From NCBI GenBank assembly GCA_938018055.1, contig CALIKL010000033.1, positions 1 to 64,000 on the forward strand: a stretch of DNA of 64,000 nucleotides. Reading direction: 5' to 3'. Positions 1 to 6,101 of this stretch are shown one piece after another. A model generated the notes under the pieces. It did not search any database. It worked only from the letters and a program-made list of their open reading frames with translations, and was not told the DNA's origin. Position 1 is the first letter of the stretch; every line of letters starts with the position of its first letter. The DNA comes from an uncultured bacterium (GTDB lineage Bacteria > Bacteroidota > Rhodothermia > Rhodothermales > UBA10348). The translations under genes and the position numbers were made by a program.

Positions 1-2
1 GA

Positions 3-149
3 AGGTTGCTCAAAGCCAATGGCAGATTGTCGCCGTACCATTTGATGTGTCGCCAACGAGATTTTCCTGACCCTGTTCTTTCTCGCTACTGGATTGACCA
101 ATTCAGGTCATCGCAACCCAATCGGTATTTGGCTTCGTTGGGGTGGTGA
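3..149 (+). CDS. possible 3' end of a CDS cut by the left window edge
   Basis: This frame is open from the window edge to a TGA at 147-149, giving 48 residues ending NRYLASLGW. No family is recognised. The frame could be the C-terminus of a gene starting left of the window, or simply a chance open frame in AT-richer accessory DNA; the other two forward frames stop at 46 and 68. Support is weak and rests only on the absence of stops. Confidence 0.2.
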   Translation, partial: RLLKANGRLSPYHLMCRQRDFPDPVLSRYWIDQFRSSQPNRYLASLGW

Positions 150-387
150 TTCATGTGTTATTTCGGCTGGTTGAAAAAAGGCGGAATCGGCTGATTTTCG
201 AGGATTTCTCTCCTATGAGAATTGGCACTTTGTGTACAGGTATGGAGCACTACCCGAAAATCACGTGTAGTTTGCTTTGAATCGGCTTTTTGGCTGAATC
301 CGTAGCTCAGGGAACCACGTTTTTCTTGTTGTTCTCTCGTGGAGTTTGTACATGAGCGAAAGGGTCGTAAGTCGGAACAGATAGGAA
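150..387. other. non-coding stretch at the left end of the island
   Basis: No convincing gene is seen. The DNA is visibly richer in A/T than the core genome to the right. It contains GAATCGGCT twice (about 184-192 and 279-287) and a weak CCACG/CGTGG hairpin around 315-345. It lies downstream of the leftward phage-like operon ending at 388, where a replication origin or element boundary would be plausible, but nothing in the sequence proves either. Confidence 0.3.
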
Positions 388-786
388 TCAGTCTTTCTCA
401 GCGGGATTGTCTTCGGAATGTGGTCGATTCCTGTTCATGGTCGGAGCTCGATCAGGAGCTCGAAATCCGATCATGGCATGAGATGCTGAGCGACGAAGTT
501 TGCCCTTGATCTCGGTAAGGATTCTCTTGTGTAGCTGATTGCCATGGTGAGTGACTGACAGGTTCACCCGTCTACTATGAGATGCGTTCAAGTGGCTGCG
601 AGCGGCGCGCCGTGCGCGAACTCCTCCTACAGCCTCGAAGCACTCCAGCAGATCATCTCGTCCCACGATTTTGCTCAGTGCTTCCGCCCCATGATCTTGA
701 TAGAGACGCGCTACCCATTTTCCTCCATCCTCGTGGTATCGAGCAATCTCAGAACGTATTGCTTCGAGTTCAGACTTATCCTTCAA
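388..786 (-). CDS. small hypothetical protein downstream of gpII-like initiator
   Basis: This 132-residue protein is not assigned to a family. Its first ~65 residues are charged and probably helical (KWVARLYQDHGAEALSKIVG), followed by a basic, Arg/His-rich C-terminal half. Its start lies inside the last codons of the upstream initiator gene (11-bp overlap, different frame), so the two are very likely co-transcribed and translationally coupled. In filamentous phages the initiator gpII carries a C-terminal module also made separately as gpX; this ORF could be a detached counterpart, but similarity is only suggestive. It could equally be an unrelated accessory protein. The basic tail would suit nucleic-acid binding. 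Confidence 0.5.
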   Translation of the reverse strand: MKDKSELEAIRSEIARYHEDGGKWVARLYQDHGAEALSKIVGRDDLLECFEAVGGVRARRAARSHLNASHSRRVNLSVTHHGNQLHKRILTEIKGKLRRSASHAMIGFRAPDRAPTMNRNRPHSEDNPAEKD

Positions 787-1561
787 GTATTCCCTCCCAC
801 GTCTTCAGGTGCCACGTCAGTGCCGCGCCGTGTAGCTCATCGATCCTATTGAGATTGTCGACCTCAAGCTTGTTTCGAACTGCAGCCGGGGTGAGAACGG
901 CGGATTCAAACCGAACCGTGTTCGAGTCCGGCATGATCAGGTTGTCGGCAGCAGCTCCGTACCGGTGTCTGAGTTCATAGTATTTCCCATAGGCCTTGAT
1001 CGCGGAGCGACCGTTGAACCACGAAATACCGTTGTTTCGGCGTCTCTTCCTCATTCGAGACGGTGGAGGACAATCTTCGAGAACCTCCCAGTATGCTTCC
1101 AAACAGTTGTCGACGGGGATATCCGAACAGACTTCCAGTCTTCTCACAACAGCGCTGGACAGGTCGGATTCGATCCCAATCTGAGGAAGTTGCCGCCCCA
1201 ACTCTGCGACGGCCCTTCGGACAAGAGCCGGATCAGCCGCGGGGTAGTTTATCAGGTTCTCAAACCTTGAAGCATTAAAGCCTAACAGACAGTGTCTGAT
1301 GCCGGGCCGTGGCACGATAATGTTCAAGTACCACCAGTTCGACTTGTAGTGAGCTCCATATCCAAACACTGGGCCTGTCGACGTGCGAAACAGCAGGGTC
1401 GGAATCTTGTGGCTGCTCCTGTGATGGATGGACAGCATATGATCATGCCGGACAGTCCAGTCGGTGAGCCTCAAATCGATCTTGTCAAATCCGGTCGACG
1501 ACGGTATTAACGTCGAAGTAGTTGTTGATATAGAATCGGGGCGAGTGGTGGCAACCGTCAT
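776..1561 (-). CDS. replication initiator resembling filamentous phage gpII / RstA
   Basis: The 261-residue product has the order of blocks I recall for the filamentous phage gpII/CTX RstA family, which nicks double-stranded phage DNA to start rolling-circle replication: FDKIDLRL (25-32), a beta block around WWYLNIIV (76-83), VVRRLEVCSDI (138-148), KAYGKYYELRH (189-199, candidate active-site tyrosines) and NTVRFE (214-219). f1 gpII has corresponding blocks near its start and at ISRIDATFSA, VAYLKHVELQH and LVRFEAR. The protein is shorter than gpII (about 410 residues) and ends where the gpX module would begin. It overlaps the upstream HTH gene by 4 bp (ATGA), so the genes form one operon. A plasmid-type initiator of the same superfamily is the main alternative. 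Confidence 0.6.
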   Translation of the reverse strand: MTVATTRPDSISTTTSTLIPSSTGFDKIDLRLTDWTVRHDHMLSIHHRSSHKIPTLLFRTSTGPVFGYGAHYKSNWWYLNIIVPRPGIRHCLLGFNASRFENLINYPAADPALVRRAVAELGRQLPQIGIESDLSSAVVRRLEVCSDIPVDNCLEAYWEVLEDCPPPSRMRKRRRNNGISWFNGRSAIKAYGKYYELRHRYGAAADNLIMPDSNTVRFESAVLTPAAVRNKLEVDNLNRIDELHGAALTWHLKTWEGILEG

Positions 1562-1863
1562 GCAGCATTTCTCGGCTTAGTTGCTACCACGTGCCCCGCT
1601 TTGATCCAGTCGATCAGGTCGGTGTATTTGAACAGCACCCGATTGCCGTTCATGTAGAAGTCGATCTGGCCGGTTTTCCTGAGGTGGTCAAGTTGCCGAA
1701 CGCTCCTTCCCGTGATTCCTGCGGCCTCCTTGTTGGTGACGAACTCCTTGTTTCGGAGTTGATCTACCATGAGCGGTACCAGTTCTTGGACCGCGGTGCT
1801 GATCTCGGTTCTGACCAGCTTTGTCATTTCGTCGGTGGTGACCCACCTGAGTTCTCCAACCAT
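1558..1863 (-). CDS. small HTH (excisionase/MerR-type) DNA-binding protein
   Basis: This 101-residue protein has a helical N-terminal stretch (about 1-38) followed by a winged helix-turn-helix of the HTH_17/excisionase type at about 41-90: NKEAAGITGRSVRQLDHLRK, then the wing strand NRVLFKYTDLIDWI. Such proteins act as excisionases, recombination directionality factors or accessory replication/transcription factors of phages and integrative elements. It is the first gene of the leftward operon, its stop overlaps the initiator start by 4 bp, and its promoter faces the XRE repressor gene across a region with inverted repeats. The operon layout supports a phage or plasmid function rather than a housekeeping one. 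Partner recombinase is not in the window. Confidence 0.7.
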   Translation of the reverse strand: MVGELRWVTTDEMTKLVRTEISTAVQELVPLMVDQLRNKEFVTNKEAAGITGRSVRQLDHLRKTGQIDFYMNGNRVLFKYTDLIDWIKAGHVVATKPRNAA

Positions 1864-1884
1864 CCTGTTGTGTTGTGATGAAAC

Positions 1885-1939
1885 TTGTCGTATTTACCGG
1901 CGTGCCACATGTGAGCAACACGACATAACAATACGACAA
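1885..1939. promoter_or_regulatory. divergent promoter region with 10-bp inverted-repeat operators
   Basis: TTGTCGTATT (1885-1894) and its exact inverse AATACGACAA (1930-1939) lie 35 bp apart between the leftward HTH/initiator operon and the rightward XRE gene. A third, imperfect copy (TGTCGTGTTG on the minus strand, near 1916-1926) is next to the right arm. This is the expected place and form for binding sites of the divergently encoded XRE repressor, as in the rstR-rstA control region of CTX-type phages. The repeat is seen; its binding protein is inferred. Confidence 0.6.
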
Positions 1940-2009
1940 ATGTGCGCGCATGACACATCTCTTTAGATGAAGAGCGTGTGAATATGCGCCATAAGTGCAC
2001 TGGTGACAT

Positions 2010-2579
2010 ATGACGGTATTTGGATCCGATCCTCAGATAGGCGACCGAATGCGAGTGGCCCGAAAAAAGGCGGGATTGAGTCAGAGAGAAGTGGCAGACA
2101 AACTCAGGTGGTCACTTCGAACCTATTCTCGCTATGAAAACAACCATTTCAGATTGCCTCTGAACCGGATTCCGATCGTGGCAGATGCTTTGGGAACTGA
2201 CGAAGATTGGTTGAGATGGGGAGTGGGCAACCAAGAAGTTGAAGTCGACTCTGAGCTGGTTTCGATAATGAACGGTGTTCACGCAGTCCGTGCGGCGTTG
2301 AATGATGAATGGTCCATGGGCGAGTGGAAAGCAGATATGGATTCTGCCCTGCATCGATCCGGACTGATCAATCGAATGACCGAGTCGGAGAAAGAGCTGT
2401 CACCAGCGGAATCATCACCTACGGTATTCTTAAACGTTCGCATTGATGCCATGAAGCGTGACGAGCTTCATGAGACCGCAGCACTGCTCGGAGTTACGAT
2501 TCAAGAAGCTGTGGCTCTATCAATTGCTACCCTTACAGAATTGCTGAGGGGTGGTCAAGCTGACGAGGCAGCTCCATAG
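2010..2579 (+). CDS. XRE-family HTH transcriptional regulator
   Basis: The protein has 189 residues. Residues 10-70 form a Cro/CI-type helix-turn-helix (IGDRMRVARKKAGLSQREVA, then LRTYSRYENN, ending in DEDWLRWG). The C-terminal region (about 140-180) is a helical segment without a recognised peptidase motif, so LexA-like self-cleavage is not indicated. It diverges from the phage-like operon and is probably its repressor, binding the inverted repeats at 1885-1939. It is also the first gene of a tight three-gene operon: the ATPase gene starts 5 bp after its stop codon and the DUF4325 gene follows. That suggests the same regulator also controls the cargo module, perhaps autogenously. Confidence 0.85.
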   Translation: MTVFGSDPQIGDRMRVARKKAGLSQREVADKLRWSLRTYSRYENNHFRLPLNRIPIVADALGTDEDWLRWGVGNQEVEVDSELVSIMNGVHAVRAALNDEWSMGEWKADMDSALHRSGLINRMTESEKELSPAESSPTVFLNVRIDAMKRDELHETAALLGVTIQEAVALSIATLTELLRGGQADEAAP

Positions 2580-2584
2580 TACCC

Positions 2585-3538
2585 GTGACTACAACAATAA
2601 AACTTCCGTATTTGCTGAGCCAAAGGCAGTTGGAGACCATCGTGCCACTCACGACTTTGGACAATCAAACGACCGAGGTGGAGTTCGACATATCGGGGCT
2701 CAGATTTATAACCCCAGTTGGTGTAGTCCTGTGGATTTGTTGGATTCGTTTCTTCGAGAAGATCGGGGTGACATGGACGATCGTTGGCGTGGACGAGCAA
2801 GCAGATATTTATCGATACCTGCAGCGGATTGATTTCTTCAGCACGATTGGAGTGGAAACTGTTGAGTCATTTGTTCGAAGGCCAAGTAGGCGACGATTCA
2901 TTCCAATCGAAAATGTTGGAAGGGCATCACAGGCCAATGTCAATCAACTTGCGTCGCGTGCTGCAGAATGCATTAGCCCAGATCCTATTGAAGGTTTGGA
3001 AGGCGACTACCCGGGATATCTCAACTGCTTGAAGTTTGGAATTTCAGAACTCGTCAATAACGTTTCCCAACATGCATCTGGCATGGGGTGCATAATGGCT
3101 CAATACTTTCCCAGATTCGATTCAGTCACGGTTGCGGTTGCTGATATTGGGATGGGAATACGAGAGAGCTTTCACATGGTCAGATATGAGCAAGAGCATG
3201 AAGTGTCGCACTTAAAATCTCTTCAGCAAGCATTGCTGCCGCTCATGTCTTCCAAGAAGGGAACTCTCGGTTGGGGCGAATCTGTCAATCAGGGAGTAGG
3301 CTTGACACTGTTGGCTGAAATTGCTGAAGCTTGCGGTGGAGAATTTTGCATTTTATCCGGTGATGGGATGGTGCACAACAGAGTGGGTACGCAACTTGAC
3401 GGTATGTTTTTTGGTACGTTAGTTGCATACAGGTTCAATAGAGACCGGATGCACGACTTTGCGGCTGTGCTCGAAGTCGCGAAGCAAAATTCCGGTCTTG
3501 ATGACAGCAGCGGAGCTGTAAACAAATTTTTTGGGTGA
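2585..3538 (+). CDS. STAS-like + GHKL (HATPase) fusion protein
   Basis: The 317-residue protein begins at a GTG. Residues about 1-90 resemble a STAS fold (VEFDISGLRF, then a hydrophobic helix and ADIYRYLQRIDFF), but the usual DSSG phosphorylation loop is TPVG (43-46). Residues about 145-285 form a GHKL ATP-binding domain with an N box (ISELVNNVSQHA, 153-164), a G1 box (DIGMG, 187-191) and a G2 box (GVGL, 237-240), as in anti-sigma kinases such as SpoIIAB/RsbW. No His-kinase dimerisation domain or membrane segment is seen, so it is cytosolic. It sits between an XRE regulator and a DUF4325 gene with almost no spacing. A partner-switching kinase is the simplest role; a defence or phage-regulatory role is conjecture. 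Confidence 0.75.
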   Translation: MTTTIKLPYLLSQRQLETIVPLTTLDNQTTEVEFDISGLRFITPVGVVLWICWIRFFEKIGVTWTIVGVDEQADIYRYLQRIDFFSTIGVETVESFVRRPSRRRFIPIENVGRASQANVNQLASRAAECISPDPIEGLEGDYPGYLNCLKFGISELVNNVSQHASGMGCIMAQYFPRFDSVTVAVADIGMGIRESFHMVRYEQEHEVSHLKSLQQALLPLMSSKKGTLGWGESVNQGVGLTLLAEIAEACGGEFCILSGDGMVHNRVGTQLDGMFFGTLVAYRFNRDRMHDFAAVLEVAKQNSGLDDSSGAVNKFFG

Positions 3539-3542
3539 AGTC

Positions 3543-3836
3543 ATGACATACAGCATGCAGATCGAAAGCACTTTCGGCAGCTACTGCGCCTCGCCAAGCC
3601 CAGTAGGTCAGATGCTGTCAGGGAGTCTTCCCAGCGTGACCCTGAAATTGGACCGTGTAGAATTTGATTTCAAAGGGGTTCACGGAATCAGTAGCTCGTT
3701 CGCAAATGCTCTGATTTCCCACATCTACGGGCTGGATGAAGGAGTAACTCTTGGTCGAGCTCGATTCGTTAATTGCACCCCGGCCGTTCGTTCAATTCTC
3801 AGTACAGCTCTGAGCCAAGCAATGAAGTATGCGTAG
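3543..3836 (+). CDS. STAS-like protein of the DUF4325 family
   Basis: The 97-residue protein is nearly all one domain. The signature FDFKGVHGISSSFANAL (41-57) matches DUF4325, a STAS-like family in which the I-S-S-S-F loop stands where STAS anti-sigma-factor antagonists carry their phosphorylated serine. The ATG at 3543 follows the ATPase stop by 4 bp; an in-frame TTG at 3531 would overlap the upstream gene and is a possible alternative start. Adjacency to a GHKL kinase-like protein suggests it is the partner or substrate of that kinase, in the manner of SpoIIAA with SpoIIAB. No sigma factor lies nearby, so the final output is unknown. Confidence 0.75.
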   Translation: MTYSMQIESTFGSYCASPSPVGQMLSGSLPSVTLKLDRVEFDFKGVHGISSSFANALISHIYGLDEGVTLGRARFVNCTPAVRSILSTALSQAMKYA

Positions 3837-3894
3837 GTCATTGGATTCTGGAAGCAGGTGAAATATCCTGTAGACACTGCAATTGTTTTACCCA

Positions 3895-3946
3895 TGTTGT
3901 ACCTCTACAACAAAGCCTCTTGCAGTGCAATGACTTACAAGAGGCT
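3895..3946. repeat. two adjacent hairpins at the tRNA 3' flank
   Basis: Two inverted repeats lie directly beside the tRNA 3' end: TGTTGTA/TACAACA (3895-3901 and 3906-3912, 4-nt loop) and AGCCTCTTG/CAAGAGGCT (3914-3922 and 3938-3946, 15-nt loop). On the minus strand they follow the tRNA and could terminate its transcript. They also mark the junction with the accessory island and could belong to an attachment site. Confidence 0.55.
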
Positions 3947-3949
3947 GTG

Positions 3950-4022
3950 TGGGCCCGGCAGGATTTGAACCTGCGACCTACCGATTATGAGTCGGCAGCT
4001 CTAACCACTGAGCTACGGGCCC
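3950..4022 (-). tRNA. tRNA with CAU anticodon, probably tRNA-Ile2 (elongator Met possible)
   Basis: Read on the minus strand, the 73-nt gene folds as a normal cloverleaf: 7-bp acceptor starting GGGCCCG, D arm GCTC/GAGC, anticodon arm GCCGA-CTCATAA-TCGGT, T arm GCAGG-TTCAAAT-CCTGC, discriminator A. CCA is not encoded. The anticodon is CAU. C4-G69 and C5-G68 pairs, and general likeness to E. coli ileX in the D and anticodon arms, favour tRNA-Ile2, whose C34 is modified to lysidine by TilS and which reads AUA. Elongator tRNA-Met cannot be excluded. The accessory island abuts its 3' end, a usual integration site. Confidence 0.92.
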
Positions 4023-4240
4023 GGCTCGCGTGGAGCGAGGCCAAAGATACGGGGTTTGAGCCGGATGATGCCCGCGAAGAGGGCGCAAAATTATGTTCGG
4101 CCTTGGGCTTCAAATAAAAGGGCACTACCGGGTGACGGTAACCCATAACTGCCTTGGGCCTTCATGGTGAACGCCCCGGGTTCTTCCATTCTGAAAAACC
4201 AACTCGAACGGCTACAACGAATGATGCAGAATCGTTTTGC

Positions 4241-5257
4241 TCAGTTACCCTTGGCGCGATCGAGAACGTCTCCTAAGATGGCCCCGCGGGTGGAGAAGAG
4301 CGTCGGCAGCTGTTCGATGGTAGTAAACGTGCCGGTTGAGTCAGGAATCAGGCGCCAATGAAAAATGGGATCTCCTTCCTGTTTCAGCCAGGAGTCATTT
4401 CGCCCGAAGCGATAGTCGATAAATCGCAGGCCGAGGGAGTCTTCCTCCACGGCATACCACCCTTGGGAGAACCACAGTAACCGGGACACGGCGCGGTCAC
4501 CTTCATGGCCCACGAGCAGATGGGAGTTGCGAGGAATGGTCAGGTAGGTACGGGGAAGACCTTCATCCAGCACCGAGTAAAGCCCTGCATGCAGCGAGTC
4601 GTCATTCAGAGCGAGACCCTGCCACAAGACGGTATTCATAAGGGTCGGGGACGTCATGACACGCTCTGTCTGCAGACCTTTGGACGCCAGGCCCTGCATG
4701 AAAGAGGAGTGGACAATCAGCTTCACACTCATTCCCCAGCTCAGATACAGCGTCGAAAGGATGAGTCCCGCGGCATTGATGCGGAAACGTTTCCGCGAGC
4801 CCACTTTCTGGAACAGCGCCAAGACCACTCCGATCACCAAGGGCAAGGTGTACAGGGGGTCGATGATGAATATGGAATTGATCGCAAACGGGTGGTCCGT
4901 AATCGGCCAGAAAATCTGGGTGCCGTACACGGTGAGCAGGTCGACGAAGATGTGGGTCGCCAGCACCAGAAAGACCATAGCGGTCCATTCCATGAACGGA
5001 ACCTTGTCCTTGGCGTGCAGCTTCTTCAACAGGGCACCGATGATCGGTGCAGCCACCAGGACCACAATGAACGAGTGCGACGCTGCGCGGTGGGCAGCGA
5101 GAGAGCCGACCGGATCCAGAAACAGATTCGCAATAATGTCCAGATCAGGTAGCGTCCCAAGGGCGGCTCCCCACAAAGCCCCCTTGCGACCCACTTTATG
5201 GCCGACCGTTGCCTCGCCAAAAGCGGCTCCGAGGGCGATCTGTGTAATGGAATCCAT
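4241..5257 (-). CDS. YdjM/DUF457-type membrane-bound metal-dependent hydrolase
   Basis: The 338-residue inner-membrane protein starts with MDSITQIALGAAFGEA, the typical N-terminus of the YdjM/YbcI (DUF457) family of predicted metal-dependent hydrolases. Conserved polar residues lie in LPDLDII (about 36-42) and HRAASHS (about 56-62), the expected metal-binding His/Asp positions, with HIFVDLLT (about 102-109) next. About five hydrophobic segments fill the first 190 residues; the last ~150 residues are soluble and less conserved. The family's substrate is not established. It is a single-gene unit facing the tRNA, with a divergent gap to the Lrp-type gene. Confidence 0.85.
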   Translation of the reverse strand: MDSITQIALGAAFGEATVGHKVGRKGALWGAALGTLPDLDIIANLFLDPVGSLAAHRAASHSFIVVLVAAPIIGALLKKLHAKDKVPFMEWTAMVFLVLATHIFVDLLTVYGTQIFWPITDHPFAINSIFIIDPLYTLPLVIGVVLALFQKVGSRKRFRINAAGLILSTLYLSWGMSVKLIVHSSFMQGLASKGLQTERVMTSPTLMNTVLWQGLALNDDSLHAGLYSVLDEGLPRTYLTIPRNSHLLVGHEGDRAVSRLLWFSQGWYAVEEDSLGLRFIDYRFGRNDSWLKQEGDPIFHWRLIPDSTGTFTTIEQLPTLFSTRGAILGDVLDRAKGN

Positions 5258-5573
5258 ATGCGGGAGATGAAGCGAAGTGTGGGGAGGGGACCGTCAGGAA
5301 AGGATCGTCCGAAGAGGACACAAACAATTCCGGGTACCCGACAGGTGGAGGGAAAATCTTTTACGACGATGCGACTCGCAAGTACGGCTTGAACCGGATG
5401 ATTGCAGCGCGTTGTGGCACAACGATATGTCGGTTCTGGGGCTACTTCGTTACGATCCGGTGGCTGAAAGAAAAGAAGCCAAATTTGTGAAAATGATAAA
5501 TAGTATGCGCATCATGTGGACACTAAACAAAGGCAGTCATATATTTTGACCTAAATAAATAAAGTCATCTCCT
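5258..5573. other. divergent intergenic region before the Lrp-type gene
   Basis: No gene is seen in this 316-bp stretch. The right part is AT-rich and includes TATATTTTG (5540-5548), close to the Bacteroidota -7 box TAnnTTTG but one T longer, 26 bp before the regulator start. Promoters for both flanking genes must lie here. Auto-regulatory Lrp sites are likely, but none can be pinpointed by eye. Confidence 0.4.
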
Positions 5574-6065
5574 ATGGGCCGAATAGACGAAATCGACGCA
5601 AGAATTCTCGAGCTGCTTCAGGAGCGCGGGCGCATCAAGCGCAATGAAATAGCAGAGGATGTATCCCTCTCCGTTCCCTCTGTAAGTGAGCGGATGCGCA
5701 AACTGGAAGAACGGGGTGTAATCAACGGATTCCACGCTGTCGTCAATCCGAGACGCGTTGGTTTTGACATTCTGGCCTTCATTCGCGTGATGGTGGACGG
5801 ATCGAGACACTACAACGGATTTGTTGAGAGGGCCTGCGCCCTCGAAGAAGTCCAGGAAGTGCACTCTATCACCGGCGATGGATCGCACATCTTGCGCGTG
5901 CTGATCCGCAATACCTCCGGACTCGAGCAGATTCTGTCCACCATCCAGTCGTGGCCGGGTGTCCATGGCACCTCGACATCCATCGTTCTGTCGAGTTTCA
6001 AGGATACCCGCGCTGTTCCGGTCGAGCCGATGACGCTCGCCGACCTTTTCGAACCCGTCGCCTGA
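5574..6065 (+). CDS. Lrp/AsnC-family transcriptional regulator
   Basis: The protein has 163 residues, the usual size. Residues 1-60 are the winged HTH (RIDEIDARILELLQERGRIK, then LSVPSVSERMRKLEERGVI), and about 70-150 the RAM/AsnC effector-binding domain (GFDILAFIRVMV, EVHSITGDGSHILRVLI). Such proteins form octamers that sense amino acids or related metabolites. It starts 36 bp before the glutamine synthetase gene in the same direction, so it is likely co-transcribed and probably controls nitrogen assimilation through glnN, perhaps with glutamine as effector. That target assignment is inferred from position only. Confidence 0.93.
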   Translation: MGRIDEIDARILELLQERGRIKRNEIAEDVSLSVPSVSERMRKLEERGVINGFHAVVNPRRVGFDILAFIRVMVDGSRHYNGFVERACALEEVQEVHSITGDGSHILRVLIRNTSGLEQILSTIQSWPGVHGTSTSIVLSSFKDTRAVPVEPMTLADLFEPVA

Positions 6066-6101
6066 TCCTTCTCACGCCAACCGCACGCTCAAAAACACGC
6101 C

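Noticed and set aside
1-3900. CRISPR array or toxin-antitoxin pair in the island
   Set aside because: No regularly spaced repeats, and the small proteins match HTH/excisionase and DUF4325 patterns rather than known toxin or antitoxin families.
4781-4796. Perfect 16-bp palindrome GCGGAAACGTTTCCGC
   Set aside because: It lies inside the DUF457 coding region (codons for RKRFR) and far from any promoter; likely chance despite its likeness to LacI/CRP-type sites.
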